From the NCBI GenBank assembly GCA_027422505.1, contig JAPQWV010000487.1:62001-126000 (forward strand): DNA of 64,000 nucleotides, in the 5' to 3' direction. Source of the DNA: Craterostigma plantagineum (lineage: Eukaryota; Streptophyta; Magnoliopsida; Lamiales; Linderniaceae). The translations under genes were made by a program, and so were the position numbers. This document shows, piece by piece, positions 35,601 through 45,764 of the stretch (position 1 is its first letter; each line of letters opens with the position of its first letter). Below the pieces are notes generated by a model, which was not told the DNA's origin, did no database searches, and saw only the letters and a list, made by a program, of their open reading frames with translations.

Positions 35601-35713
35601 AGGCAAAACGACCCAGAATCAAACAGATTTTGACCGTTCGAAAGGAGCGATTTGCAGATATTGATTTCCTATTTACATTGTACGACGTGAAGATAATTCA
35701 GCTGAAGAACTGA
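32684..35713 (+). pseudogene. Extra (post-pol) ORF of element E
   Basis: 1,009 codons. The conserved N-terminal domain of about 280 residues has FQLDLHTFKCKDEIIISILR, VYLQQFW at about 66, IPHPWRTLFAFVNKC at about 142, and RNYDFAKLI at about 182. A long acidic Ser/Thr/Pro/Gln region (290-640) follows, then a helical block (TPEEEAFYKKLI) and a basic stretch at about 695-745 with an NLS-like cluster and GGRGRG/RGGG motifs suggesting nucleic-acid binding. The conserved C-terminal domain begins NPHDVVERYIFGEEW. No signal peptide or membrane helix. A frameshift near 35685 makes it stop at 35713. Confidence 0.85.
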
Positions 35714-36285
35714 ATGAAGGGGATCTCTCCTACCTCAGAGGTGAAGACATTGATCAATTAGTATGAGATTATAGGAGGCTTGGAGTACTCAGGACTCCGG
35801 AATTAAGGATGGGCTATGCTTCATTAAAAAGGTTCATGTTGCGTCAAGTGAAGTTCAACTCTACACATGATCTCCAAATGACAATTGAAAGCAACATAAA
35901 AAGAGTGAATCTCACGAAGCCCTCTTTTGAAGCACCTGAGTCAGAGAGCTACGGAGAAGGCCATATCTTTGATGGAGAAGACCCTTCGGTAATCTACATC
36001 AATTACAAGGGAGAGAAGAGACTGATGAGAAAATCAGAAATCCACAAGTTCTGTGATGGAACTCTCCGTATTATTCTTGCTAAGCTCAAGAGGATCGTAG
36101 AGGAAATGAGAGAAGTGGAATCTGAAGTACAAGAGAAGTATCATAAGATGATCGAAATCATCTCCGACAAAATTTCTTTTCGTAGAAGATTGAGATCATA
36201 TGAATTAAAACTTGGACTCAGAAGATCAGCCTACGAACTTCTGGAACCTCGGCCTCCTCCCCGCTCGAAGAAAAAGAAGACCTGA
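35714..36285 (+). pseudogene. Extra ORF of element E, C-terminal end
   Basis: The true frame resumes after the shift near 35685. It has one in-frame TGA at about 35764-35766 and then runs open (ATG at 35809) to 36285: RFMLRQVKFNSTHDLQM, IHKFCDGTLRII, a coiled coil and a basic tail (PRSKKKKT). It matches the C-terminus in B at about 17780-18250. The stop lies 45 bp before the 3' LTR, unlike B where it lies inside the LTR. Confidence 0.82.
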
Positions 36286-36320
36286 AGACTTAGATAGATT
36301 TATTTGTAATTTGGACACTT

Positions 36321-36330
36321 AGGGGGAGAA
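36321..36330 (+). promoter_or_regulatory. Polypurine tract of element E
   Basis: AGGGGGAGAA directly before the 3' LTR. Identical cores occur several times after pol (30633, 30665, 30726, 30818). Confidence 0.93.
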
Positions 36331-36613
36331 TGTTAGGAACATTATAGAAGTGTCCAAAATATTGTTCTAAGTCTTGTAATTTCTTTACGATGTATTATCT
36401 TATGTATTTGGGTTGTGTTTGTAATGGGCTTGTTAGGGGCCCAATAAGCTTAAATACCTCTCAAGTTATTTAAGCTTAAACCCTAACAAGCATTAATCAA
36501 GTTTTCAGTCTTGCAAAACTCTCACGTATTCAACACTAAACCTCTAAAGCACACTATTCACATATTACGAAGGTTTAATCTGTTGAAGTGTTCTTGGATA
36601 ATCTGGAATTACA
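36331..36613 (+). repeat. 3' LTR of element E
   Basis: 283 bp, followed by the TSD TATAT. Confidence 0.95.
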
Positions 36614-36618
36614 TATAT

Positions 36619-37899
36619 CACATCATAGCACAGAGTGGAAAAATCATGCATGAATCGAATGGTCTTTCATCAAGGGTTGTAGTGGGGCTCGGGTTTTGAA
36701 AGGTGCGTCATATGGAAAAGTGAGCTAAAGTATCAAACATGTCAATCATCGAATCGCTCTTCTCACCACTTATTTCGCTCTTCTAACGTTGAGCCTATTT
36801 TTCATTCACCTCATCCTTTTTACTTATTTAGCTCTTCTCGCTCGTTTTTTTTTTTGCTTCGCTTTTTTTATTAGCGCTCATTTTTTTTTGCTTTTTCTGT
36901 CTTTCCTTTTTTTTTTTTGCGCTTCTTTTTTTTCTTGACTAATCCCCTCCTCTCCCTTTTTGTTTTCTAGATACGTCTTATCGAAGGAGAGGTTCCTAGA
37001 CTGCTGAAGTATATTTGACGAGATATCTATCATAGGATGCGTTCATAACTAACATGCATCGACGTAAGCTTCATTCGCTCCTTCTCAACCAACAAAATCA
37101 TGATCCCAAACGATCAACAAATTGACACGTTGATAAAGGTCGTATGGGCTACATTTGAGGCGATCAGGCTAAATATCTGGGCTCCAAACCAACAAAATAA
37201 GTCAAAGAAGGCTCAAAGGGGCTCACTAAGTGGTAAATACGTAAGGTAGGGAAATATTTAGGCCAATGACTCATCCTAGTGCCCTAGTCATTTTCGCACA
37301 TAAAAATCCACATAATAATCATTGACATGCATAACAGAGCAAGTTCGAAAATATTCTGTCCATGCGTGTCACACAAGAATAACTACCGAGCATAATGAGT
37401 TGCTCTGAATTTTTTTCTGAAGGCTCAAGAACTCACATATATAATTGGATTTGTGCTTCATGATACGCAATATTCTCCTAAAGCAGTCAATGTAGCCAAA
37501 TAATCATGCTAATATCACGACAATGCAACATGTAAGACTATCACACTCAACTCATCGAATCATATCACGCACGTAGAAATTTCAATTTTTTCATCATAGG
37601 TAGGAGATTCCACAAATGACGTTCAAATCGCAACTTCGATCAGTTCACCCAATAAAGAGATCAAAAACACATCGATACCTAAACATATAAGCATATTAAA
37701 TGTATAATGTGTCACATCCCACCCCAAACTAAATAGCACATTGTCCTCAATGTGTAAAATAGAGCAAAGAGAGAGTTGAAATGACACTGCTCTGAACTTT
37801 GCGCCGATCGATGTAGAAGACTTGGTTGATCCACAGTAAACAAACACCCTTCGCGAACGGAACACCCACAAACTAGTTATAAGCCTGCGAGAAATGTGA
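36619..37899 (-). other. Internal region of element D, no coding signal
   Basis: Continuation of D beyond E. Includes a strongly asymmetric tract at 36835-36935 (long T runs on plus, A runs on minus). I see no conserved protein. Short open frames here are chance. Confidence 0.65.
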
Positions 37900-38406
37900 C
37901 TAAGCGACACGGTGAGAGTCAATTTTATTTGACGAAAGAAATAAAAGTAAAAATGACTGAAATATAACATAATATATACTGCATCGATAGGCCTTGGGTT
38001 GCCTCCCAAGAAGCGCTATTTTTATAGTCGTTAGCTCGACTCTCGTCCGTGTTGAAGGTCCATAACTCTGCATGTTCAGTAGAAGTACTGAACACCTTGA
38101 TTTCATCTTTTTGGAGAGAAGTGTGATCTCCGATTGGTATAGCTTTGCGTGGTCGCAATCTTTAAACTCTCTCCATGGGTCGATTTTCAGCTCCCAAATA
38201 ATGGTGAAATCAACGATCATCGATGCCTTAAGGAATTCCTCCCTTAATATGCTATCTGAATGATATGTTGACTTCATAACCAAGCGTAGATTCGGATCGA
38301 AACTCTCAGACGCCATCTTTGTCTTTTCCACGACATCATATACTGCGAAATTCTCGCTTTTATGCTCACTAATTTCCTGGAGATCCTCGAACTCCATGGG
38401 AAACAT
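37900..38406 (-). pseudogene. Unrecognised open frame in element D
   Basis: 168 codons starting MFPMEFEDLQEISEH. No family recognised. Near its end it overlaps, at 37994-38009, the palindromic sequence TTGGGAGGCAACCCAA (minus strand), which I know as a common motif of plant Athila/Tat elements downstream of coding sequence. The frame after that motif is probably not translated. It may be a gag or accessory remnant. Confidence 0.35.
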
Positions 38407-38688
38407 AGTATCCTCAAGAATTTCTGGAAGACTCAGCTTTGCTGGAACGAAATCTACAGTAGCCTATGCGGGTTGATCGGCTTTTTCTAACTCGATCTCA
38501 TCGTTAGCTTCACTTGGTTCCAACACCGGTTTCTGTGTCTTTTCACAATTCAATGGAGTGGTTTCTATGTCCTCCTCTTGACTTGACTCAATGTGGGGGT
38601 ACTTCTTGTTGGGCCGTCAGATTCTTCATCTCCGCTTTTAGACTCTGAAATGTCGTAGAAGTAGTTGTACAACTACTATCTTCTTGTA

Positions 38689-39048
38689 TCACTGCCATCT
38701 TCTCGAGCGCTGTCTCCCAAGCGGCTTTCTTTTGAGGTGGATTAATCTGTTGTTGGGCATGTCTTGAATTAATGGTGGCTCATGTGTCAGTGTCATATTC
38801 TTGAGCGCTATCTCCCAAGCGGCTTTTTTCTTTTCGAGGTTGAGTAAAGTACTCATATGACAGAGAATGTGAATAATCGCCGGTGTATGAGTAGCAATTT
38901 CCCCTCGCCCATCATACCACAATCGTGAAGGATTGTCACGATTGTACTTGCATTCACTGGTGAGATGTCGGCATCCGCAAAAATCGCACTCCAGTTCATC
39001 ACCGCATGTCGCATAGGTCTCGGGATAATATTGCGAGTATCGCTGCAT
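38689..39048 (-). pseudogene. Possible gag remnant with a zinc-knuckle-like motif in element D
   Basis: 119 codons starting MQRYSQYYPETY, 112 bp internal to the PBS. Contains CDFCGCRHLTSEC, a CX2CX3HX4C motif close to retroviral zinc knuckles, and a repeated block (AAWEIALKNMTL). No capsid domain is recognised. Position right after the PBS suits gag, and with no pol anywhere in D the element depended on a partner. Confidence 0.45.
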
Positions 39049-39159
39049 CCCTTATCCTACAAAACACAATCGAGAAGATGAGAGTATAAACATATCAATA
39101 ATAATAATAAAATGTCTAAACTAAATTTTAGAATAACTCCTAGAACAAATATATCGCTG

Positions 39160-39177
39160 TCTCCGGCAACGGCGCCA
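39160..39177 (-). promoter_or_regulatory. Primer binding site of element D (tRNA-Asp type)
   Basis: The minus strand reads TGGCGCCGTTGCCGGAGA, six bases inside the 5' LTR. It is complementary to the 3' end of plant tRNA-Asp with one mismatch, as known for Athila elements. Confidence 0.8.
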
Positions 39178-39183
39178 AAAACT

Positions 39184-40388
39184 TGGTACGCTTAAATACT
39201 AGCAAGTGTAGTAGGTCGTGCAAGTAGTAAAACGGACAATTTTTTAAATTTTTGATAATTGATAAAAGAGTAAAAGACGCAAATAATAAAATAAATGCAA
39301 ATAAAATAAATGAGGATAGAGCCATAACGACGAAGGTGATTTAGACACTTGCTCGGCACGATGTCCTGGTCAGTTTTACGTCCAATGTTTTGTTCTAATC
39401 GGTCTAATCACTTAGTCCGTTTCATAAACCAATCAATAATCATACGCATGGAGGCCAATCACACATACGCATATGAAGCACAAATAAAGAATACGTAACT
39501 CAAATCATATGATTAAATAAAATAATAATTGCATTAATACGTAGTCATAATCTGGCCTCGCATGACTTCATCACAAAAGGAATTAGGCTAGCATATTAAT
39601 AAATGAAAACGACAACGAATCGAAAGAAAACATTGTCGAAAACGAAATTAAAATGTCAGAAATTCGCCATTTTAGGTGCTCTAATTGTCTCGCTCTCAGC
39701 CGTCGTTTGTCGCTTGTAGCCGTAAATAGTTCGCAGCTATTGGCTCTCTCTACATCGTCGTCAAAAGCCCCCTTTTATTTTTAGCCGTCGGTTTTTTTCT
39801 TTTCAGCCATCGCCAAGCTTCGGTTTTCAATCTTCCAAAAGCTCCCTTTCGAGCCGTCGAAGCTCGTATATTGTTCGTTACTCTCTCCAAGCCCCCCTTC
39901 ATTTGTTCCTCTCGCCCTTTAAATAGAAACAAAGATTTGCTTTCATATATTTTCTTTTTCCCAAGAAATCTCCTTTCGGTTGATTCAAAAAAAATCAAAT
40001 CTCCTCCTTAAATTTCTTGCTTTCCATGTCAATGGGCCTCCCAAATTAGAATTAAGTGGTAAATTGCAGATTCGACCCATAACTTCTGAAAATTACAAAA
40101 AGGCCCCAAAGTGCAAATGACATGCAATCACGGCCATGCCATGCGTTACTTCTATGCACGCTTGAGCTGCACCTAGCTTGGATAATTGTGTATAAACCGT
40201 GTGGTTCCCAAGGTTGATTTTAGTGTTCCATTTCACGTTTGAATCTTCCCGCTTTGGTCTATTTTGCTCCAATATCTGTCAAATATGAGATATGTACGTA
40301 AACGTATAATATTCGAGGTATTTCGATAAATGACTGTAGAAAACATGCTTTTGCGGGGTATAAAATAGTGTAAAATCCTAACTTATCA
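39184..40388 (-). repeat. 5' LTR of element D
   Basis: 1,205 bp, homologous to 21375-22904 but missing two internal blocks of roughly 80 and 190 bp near its PBS-side end. Followed on the plus strand by the TSD AATTC. Confidence 0.88.
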
Positions 40389-40393
40389 AATTC

Positions 40394-41490
40394 TAAAATG
40401 TTCCTACACCAACTATTGGAGCACTTGACTCGTTGCCCATATGTAAAACAAATCCATCTTCAACTGGTCGAAAGTCTTAACCCAACCTCGATCTTTACAT
40501 GCATGAGTTGTGGCACCCGAGTCAATCCACCATGCTTCTCCGTCATCATGTTGTACGTAAAATGCTTCAGGACTAAAAGATACATATGGCATACCAAAAT
40601 TATAACAAATGTTCAAATCCTAACCTTGTTTAGGGTTAGGGTTTTTAGACCTTTCACCCGAAGTGCTTACTCCGTTGGTGTCCTTTGTTTGACCACCACT
40701 TTTTCCAACCCGGCAATCCCTTTTGAAGTGACCAGATTTATCGCATTTCCAACAAGCCGCTTTAGGCTTTTTGTTGGAACCTACATGGTTATCACCATTA
40801 CCCTTGCGTTTCTTATTGTATTTGGCACGATTCTCCACCATGTTACCACTCGATGTACTAGCACTGTTCTTCCCCTTTGGTTGGTCATTTTCCTGCGCCT
40901 TAAGAGATTCCTCTATACACAAATGACTACCCAATTGTACAAGGGACACTTCCTCTTTTTTATGTATGAGAGTGTGCTTGAAATCCTTCTATGGTGGTTT
41001 CAATTTATCAATTATACTCGAAACCGATATTGCCTCCATCACAAGTTGGGTTGTGCGAATTGTCCAAGGATACGAAGTATCTCATTGTATTGCTCCATTA
41101 CTGGTCTTGCATCGGTCATTTTATAACTATTAAACTTACTAACCAGAAATTTCTTGCTTGAAGCGCCTTCTGCCATGTACTTTGCTTCGAGATCATCCCA
41201 TAGGTCTTTAGCAGATTCAAAATTTTGGTATATGTCGAATAATGAATCCAACATACCGTTCAGAATATGTCCACGACAGATGTAATCGCCGTTCTCCCAT
41301 TTGCTCCTCCTCCAAGTAGCCTCCAGCGTTTTGTTTTCTTCAACTCTGGCATGGGCTTGCTCAATACGTACACCACGTTTAGGGTTGTTAGGAGGAAGTG
41401 CATCTTCTTCTGCCAACGACGAAAATCCACCCCATCGAACTTGTCGAGTTTGCAGAACTTTGCGGTCTTATCTCTCACAGATTCCGCCAT
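40394..41490 (-). pseudogene. gag and protease start of element A
   Basis: Starts at the ATG 41490-41488 (MAESVRDKTAKFCKLDKFDGVDF). The UBN2-type gag domain changes frame near 41330 and continues to 41039 (LWDDLEAKYMAEGASSKKFLVSKF). A CCHC zinc knuckle is at about 40750 (CWKCDKSGHFKRDC) and the protease active site WWIDSGATTHACKD has DSG at 40515-40523. Two or three frameshifts. It is cut off at 40394 by D and resumes at 21369 with the rest of protease (NVLFVPKLRKNLVSG). The gag wording fits the common Tork/Ale-type plant Copia rather than Sirevirus. Confidence 0.88.
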
Positions 41491-41631
41491 TTAAATCAAC
41501 GAAAATATTGTCTTTGAATGTTGGAAATTTAGGGTTTTCTGATTATATGGCCGGATTTTCTCTAGAATCGTGTTTGGAAATTCACTTTCTAAAGACAATA
41601 TTTGGACCCTATTTTCGAGTTGCACCAAATT
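41491..41631 (-). other. Leader of element A
   Basis: 140 bp between LTR and gag. The minus strand after the LTR reads AATTTGGTGCAACTCG, where the PBS should be. It is not the usual initiator-Met PBS and I cannot assign the tRNA. Confidence 0.5.
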
Positions 41632-41935
41632 TGTCCGGGGATAAGACTAGAGATTATTTCTTGCGTTTATGTGAAATCTAATTGGTTAAGTCGATTGTTT
41701 GATCTACTATTTATAACCCAAAATATTTTCAGTTGTGTCTTTTCATAAACAGGCATAACTCATTTAAAGATGGTGTCTGTTTATTAAGACATCACGCCTA
41801 TTCGGCATGCACACCTGTTCGCCCATGCACGAGTGAAAGGGTTGAGGGTTCCAAAATAAAACGATTTCCGAACGTGCACTCCGCACCTCCTAACTCGTGT
41901 TTGCTTTATTTCCAATTATGCTAGAATATACAACA
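41632..41935 (-). repeat. 5' LTR of element A
   Basis: 304 bp on the minus strand from TGTTGTATATTC (41935) to CCCCGGACA (41632). TATAAATAG box at 41707-41715. No second copy is in the window to confirm it; the boundaries rest on TG...CA ends and position relative to gag. Confidence 0.6.
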
Positions 41936-42144
41936 ACTAGTTATACGTGCAAGGCATTAGGAAAAGAGTAGATCCTTACGGGACACATTTAGATTTTTTG
42001 AAACTTAATAAATAAGTTATGCTAATAAAATATTATTGGATAAAAAAATAATTATAATAATCAATAATAATAATACAAGTAATGCAACATGTGTGTTTAT
42101 ATCATGTATGGATCTTACCTGTGTACGTTACCTATTTACACTTG
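41936..42144. other. AT-rich flank between A and M
   Basis: No gene or repeat recognised. The first five bases, ACTAG, would be the TSD of A. Contains (TAA)n-like AT-rich sequence. Confidence 0.5.
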
Positions 42145-42153
42145 TATAAAAAA

Positions 42154-42309
42154 GGCAGAATGTCAATTTTCGTCCCTATATTTTACACGCTAAATAGTTT
42201 TCGTCCTTATATTTTTATTCCTAACAAATTTGTCTTCATATGCTTAATTATCGACAATTTCAGTCCTTCAACTCGCTTTCCATTAATAAAAGGGAGACTC
42301 CGTAAACAG
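42154..42309 (+). repeat. Left terminal inverted repeat of M
   Basis: 156 bp matching the reverse complement of 53208-53364. H is inserted at its inner end. Confidence 0.88.
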
Positions 42310-42723
42310 TAGGGGTGTTTGTTCGGTACATACCGTACCGAACCGAACCGAAATTTCGGTACACCCCTAGTAGATACCGAATACCGAATCGAATTTCTCG
42401 GTTCGGTATTCTGTTTATACCGAATTTTTTTCGATAAATTCGGTAAAAATTAAATTAATAATTAAATTAATACGTATATTAATATAATTATAATTTTATT
42501 TTCGTTAAAATATAATAAAATATATTTTAAGTTTTAAAATTTCGGTAATTCGGTATACCGAATTTACCGAAATTCAAAATCTGTACCGAACCAAATTTAC
42601 CGAATTACCGATTGTTTTGAAGAACCGAATACGGAACCGAATTTTTCGGTTCGGTTTGATTTTGTACCGAAATTTCGGTATTTCGGTTTGTTCGGTAGGT
42701 ATACCGAACAACAAACACCCCTA
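42310..42723. mobile_element. Element H: hAT-type MITE
   Basis: 414 bp with inverted ends TAGGGGTGTTTGTTCGGTA / TACCGAACAACAAACACCCCTA and an 8-bp TSD GTAAACAG / GTTAACAG (one mismatch). No coding capacity. The inside is built largely from ACCGAA and TTCGGT words. The first 63 bp are themselves bounded by TAGGGGTGT and ACACCCCTA, a smaller inverted repeat nested in the larger one. Confidence 0.85.
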
Positions 42724-42832
42724 GTTAACAGTAATAAATAGAAGTAAATGAAAAATAGACAGATGAGAAAAATCTTGAGAAAGTCTCGCAAACCCTAAAT
42801 CAACATATCATTGAGTGAAGGAGATGAACAAG

Positions 42833-44207
42833 ATGGAAGATTCTGGTGGTTAAGATTTATACGAGGTTCAGGAAGAAGGTCGCTTAATCGAAGAATGTGT
42901 GGTTATGAATGAGAATGTTTTCTACAAAAGTGATAACAAAATGAGGGACGACGAGAGGGGATTGTTTGGGCAAGAGCAAGTTAAGGGCAAGGCTATCTTA
43001 ACTGGTGTAGATATGTTTAAAGGTTTATCAAATATGATGCCACATGAAGAAGGGGATGTCGATTGTGCTGCTAGTGAAGACGAGTTAGATTCTGAAATGT
43101 GTTGCGATGATGATGGGCAGAATGGATACTCAATGTTCAACCCCCGGACTAAGGGAAAGATCTCGAGATTAAGTTAGGATTAACCTTTTACAATCGAGAG
43201 ATTGCAAAATTTGCGATTGAGAGTCATTGTTTCAGAAAGGGGATGACTGTGATGTTCACAAAAACAACGCCACGAGGCTTCGGGCTAAGTGTAGAAAAGA
43301 AGGGTGTGAATGGGTCATGTATGTGGTTAAAGTGAGGAATGACCATTTGTGGCAGGTTAGAACTTATAACCCCAAGCACAATGAATGTGGATGGAATTAC
43401 AACAACGTGAGCATCAAATCAAGATGGTTGGCGAAAACTTTTATGACAAAGGTTAAAGAAAATCCAAAATTGGGAACCGCTGAATCGGAGCGAGTTAGAT
43501 GCGACTATGGGAATTGATTTATCAAAGTCAAAAGCTTACAGGGCAAAACTATTTGCCTTGGATGAGGTTGAAGGAACAATGGAATTGCAGTGTGCTAAAA
43601 CTAGAGACTATTGTGAAGAAATTTTACGAACCTACCCTAGGTCAACACTAATAATGAAGCTTGTGGAAGCCGAAAGTGGTTTTCATAGATTGTATATGTG
43701 CTTTAAGGCGTGCATAGATTGTATATGTGCTTCTTGAAAGGAAAACACGGAGGTCAGTTGTTGACGACCGTAGGGTTAGACGCCAATGATAATATTTTTC
43801 CAATAACATATGCAATTGTTGAGGCGGAGACGATAGATAGTTGGACTTGGTTTCTCACATTGCTTCACAATGACATCGAATTTGATGAACAAAACAAATG
43901 GAACCTTCATGAGTGATAAACAGAAGGTCTGCTTCCATCTTTTGAGGATGTACTTCGTGACGTAGAAAATAGATTTTGTGTTAGACATTTACATAGTAAC
44001 ATGAAGGGAGATGGTTTTACTGGTGGAGAGGTCAAATTGCCGTTATGGGTTGCAGCTAGAGCCACGAGAATTGAGGTGTTCAACACGAGAATGCAAGAAT
44101 TGAAGGAAATCGACGAAAATGCTTATTAATGTCTTGTCAAGAAGTCGCCAAGTCATTAGACAAGGTCCCATTTCAATTCCTTTTCTAATGGTGGTATCTT
44201 GTTAAAC
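42833..44207 (+). pseudogene. MULE transposase remnant of M
   Basis: Broken reading frames spell a MURA-like transposase. N-terminal acidic part at 42899-43177. MuDR DNA-binding region at about 43160-43500 (FRKG, RLRAKCRKEGCEWVMYV, WQVRTYNPKHNECGWN, SRWLAKTF). Then KAYRAKLFALDEVEGT and HRLYMCFKAC, and the catalytic-domain block FLKGKHGGQLLTTVGLDANDNIFPITYAIVEAE to 43916. Further text runs to 44207 (PSFEDVLRDVENRFCVRHLHSNMKG). At 43684-43732 a 20-bp direct repeat replaces the expected GLDGC segment, so the first catalytic Asp is missing. At least three frameshifts; truncated by L. Confidence 0.87.
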
Positions 44208-44212
44208 AATAT

Positions 44213-44955
44213 TGATAGGGGTGACCTATCCAGCATTCCTCCTGACCTGACAACCTACAGAGAACAGAGTAGGAGATTGGGTCTGAAGGAGGTAAGGACC
44301 AGGTACGAGGTCCGACCAGAACGGTGTATGAAGGTGAGGTTCAGAGGAGCTCGGGAGATACCCCACGGAGCTACGGAATTGTTCAGAAGGGCCTAAGGAA
44401 GTGCCCGAGAAGGACTAAGTGTGAGGCTCGACTAGAGGCAATGTACGAAGGTGATATTGGGAGGAGCTGGGGAGATGTCCCAGGAAGTTACGGAGCTACC
44501 AGGGGGAACAATGAAGTGATCGAGAGAGCTATGGAAGTGACCGGGAGACCTGACAAGGAAGGGCAATATGAAACCCTAGCCGCCCTACAGTATAAATAGG
44601 GTCTTTTGTCCATTTTACACAATAATACACACACCCCACACACACTAACACACCAAGAATACACATAGATATTCTCTCTCTCTCTCTCTTTATCTTCTTC
44701 ACACTGTTCATAGCCGAGAATCACTTGTAAATAAGAGAGAAAGTGAGCTTGAGTGTGTAATCTTCCTCTATTAATAGTGAATATTCTCCGGCGGCCCGTG
44801 GACGTAGGATTCATCCGAATCCGAACCACGTAAATCATTGTCTCTTTACTTCTCCGTATCGTTCTTCGTATATTCAACCACGATTTCATCCGAACCGGCC
44901 CTCACCTTATTTCCCGGACCATAAATATTGTTGATCGGGGTCGTAACCCGCATCA
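44213..44955 (+). repeat. 5' LTR of element L
   Basis: 743 bp, TGATAGGGG...GCATCA. TATAAATAG box at 44591-44599, then a (CT)n run at about 44670-44690 in the probable R region. The open frame 44199-44396 spans the insertion boundary and is not a gene. Confidence 0.94.
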
Positions 44956-44957
44956 AA

Positions 44958-44976
44958 TGGCGCCGTCTGTGACGAG
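44958..44976 (+). promoter_or_regulatory. Primer binding site of element L
   Basis: TGGCGCCGTCTGTGACGAG two bases after the LTR. This type of PBS is frequent in plant Ty3/Gypsy elements of the Tat group; I do not assign the tRNA. Confidence 0.75.
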
Positions 44977-45384
44977 GGTTTGGAACGTGAGATATGGAGT
45001 CGCAGATTGGATTAAACGACTGTTTTTTAGAGTTCTTGGGGCTGCCGTTCTTCAGTTTCTTCTACAACATTTCATCGAACACCTGGTGGTCGTGGGAAGT
45101 TACACCCACCACAACTATTGTCACTGTGACCGCACCGACGTTAATAGCGACCAACTCATGCCCTCACCCAACCGAATAATAGCTGCCTTCAAGATTCCTG
45201 TAGCCTCGAAACAAAAAGAACAAAGGGGGAAAAAACCTGCCCGTCCAAGTTTGCAACAGCATCTCCACTCACCCAAGCTGAAACTGCGTCAACGCCAGAG
45301 CACGATATCACCGCCATCACCACATCCCCATCCAGATTAATACCCGTTGGAGCCATTAATGTGCTGACGTGCACACCCTCTACG

Positions 45385-45632
45385 ATGAAAGCAACACCAA
45401 AAATGCAAGAAGATGATTACTGTTCTATCCAAGCCCTTAACGCGAAAGGCCGTTCTCCCAGTAAATCTCTCGGCCAAAATTATAGGTTGAATCCTTGGTG
45501 AACGAAGAGCTCGTGAAAGCAGCAGATGGAAAGGGGGTGACGTGGTGCTCGAAGTTGGGCTTGGGACTGGTTCTTTGACTGGTGCTCGATAATGGTTTGT
45601 GAGGGACGAAGCAGCTCAACCGTTGTCCATGT
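45385..45632 (+). pseudogene. Captured fragment of a KsgA/Dim1-family rRNA dimethylase gene (PFC1-like)
   Basis: Sense-strand text reads DDYCSIQALNAKGRSPSKSL then GQNYRLNP, a 1-nt loss, NEELVKAAD, another indel, then GGDVVLEVGLGTGSLTGA. Order and wording match the N-terminal SAM-binding region of chloroplast/bacterial rRNA adenine-N6 dimethylases: KSLGQNF, then the VLEIGPGTGSLT loop at about 45541-45583. The conserved P of GPG is L here. Downstream, RDEAAQ at about 45603 resembles a later block of the same protein, suggesting an internal deletion or a spliced template. The fragment lacks the rest of the enzyme and is shifted twice, so it is not functional. Confidence 0.75.
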
Positions 45633-45764
45633 CTGATGCTTAAGAAATGCACAGCCCTCTCAGCGCCTGCTTCATACAAACGAGCTTGGGGATTCCAGAG
45701 GCAGAGATGCAAGAATCTGCCACCCGAACATCGCCGTGGCTGTCGCACGTAGACGACGACCGCC

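Larger units (their letters stand above)
23266..36613 (+). mobile_element. Element E: 13.3-kb Sirevirus-like Ty1/Copia retrotransposon
   Basis: Complete LTR element inserted in D, with TSD TATAT at 23261-23265 and 36614-36618. LTRs 23266-23547 and 36331-36613 differ by three substitutions and one indel. Same architecture as B: PBS, leader, gag with zinc knuckle and coiled-coil tail, protease, integrase, RT, RNase H, spacer, extra ORF, PPT, LTR. Coding regions are broken by a handful of 1-2 base indels and one C-to-T stop, so it is recent but not autonomous as read here. Confidence 0.95.
21375..40388 (-). mobile_element. Element D: Athila/Tat-like non-autonomous LTR element, split by E
   Basis: Minus-strand element with 3' LTR 21375-22904 and 5' LTR 39184-40388, flanked by TSD AATTC (21370-21374 and 40389-40393). 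Without E (and its TSD copy) it is about 5.7 kb, with about 2.9 kb of internal sequence that encodes no RT, RNase H or integrase. The PBS at 39160-39177 fits tRNA-Asp, as in the Athila lineage of Ty3/Gypsy. The LTRs are about 92-93% identical where they align, and the 5' LTR has two deletions. It is the most diverged full element here. Confidence 0.85.
1..41935 (-). mobile_element. Element A: outer Ty1/Copia retrotransposon, split by B and D
   Basis: Minus-strand Copia element in three pieces. Its 5' LTR, leader and gag-protease start lie at 41935-40394, integrase to RNase H at 21369-18613, and the last codons plus 3' UTR at 364-1. Its 3' LTR is left of the window. The pieces are separated by D (TSD AATTC) and B (TSD ACTTT). 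Removing both makes the pieces contiguous: protease text upstream of D continues into integrase text downstream, and the RNase H tail before B continues into a normal Copia C-terminal MGLK-type ending after it. It is a different lineage from B and E, and every domain contains stops or frameshifts, so it is dead. Confidence 0.85.

Noticed and set aside
39160..39177. tRNA-Asp gene end
   Set aside because: Only 18 bases match and they lie just inside an LTR, as a primer binding site does. No cloverleaf upstream.
41600..41640. Initiator-Met primer binding site for element A
   Set aside because: The expected TGGTATCAGAGC is not there; AATTTGGTGCAACTCG stands in its place.
44199..44599. Two open frames over the 5' LTR of L (also copied at 52064-52273)
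   Set aside because: Recur in both LTRs and start or end outside the LTR boundary; the sequence upstream of the TATA box is U3, not coding.
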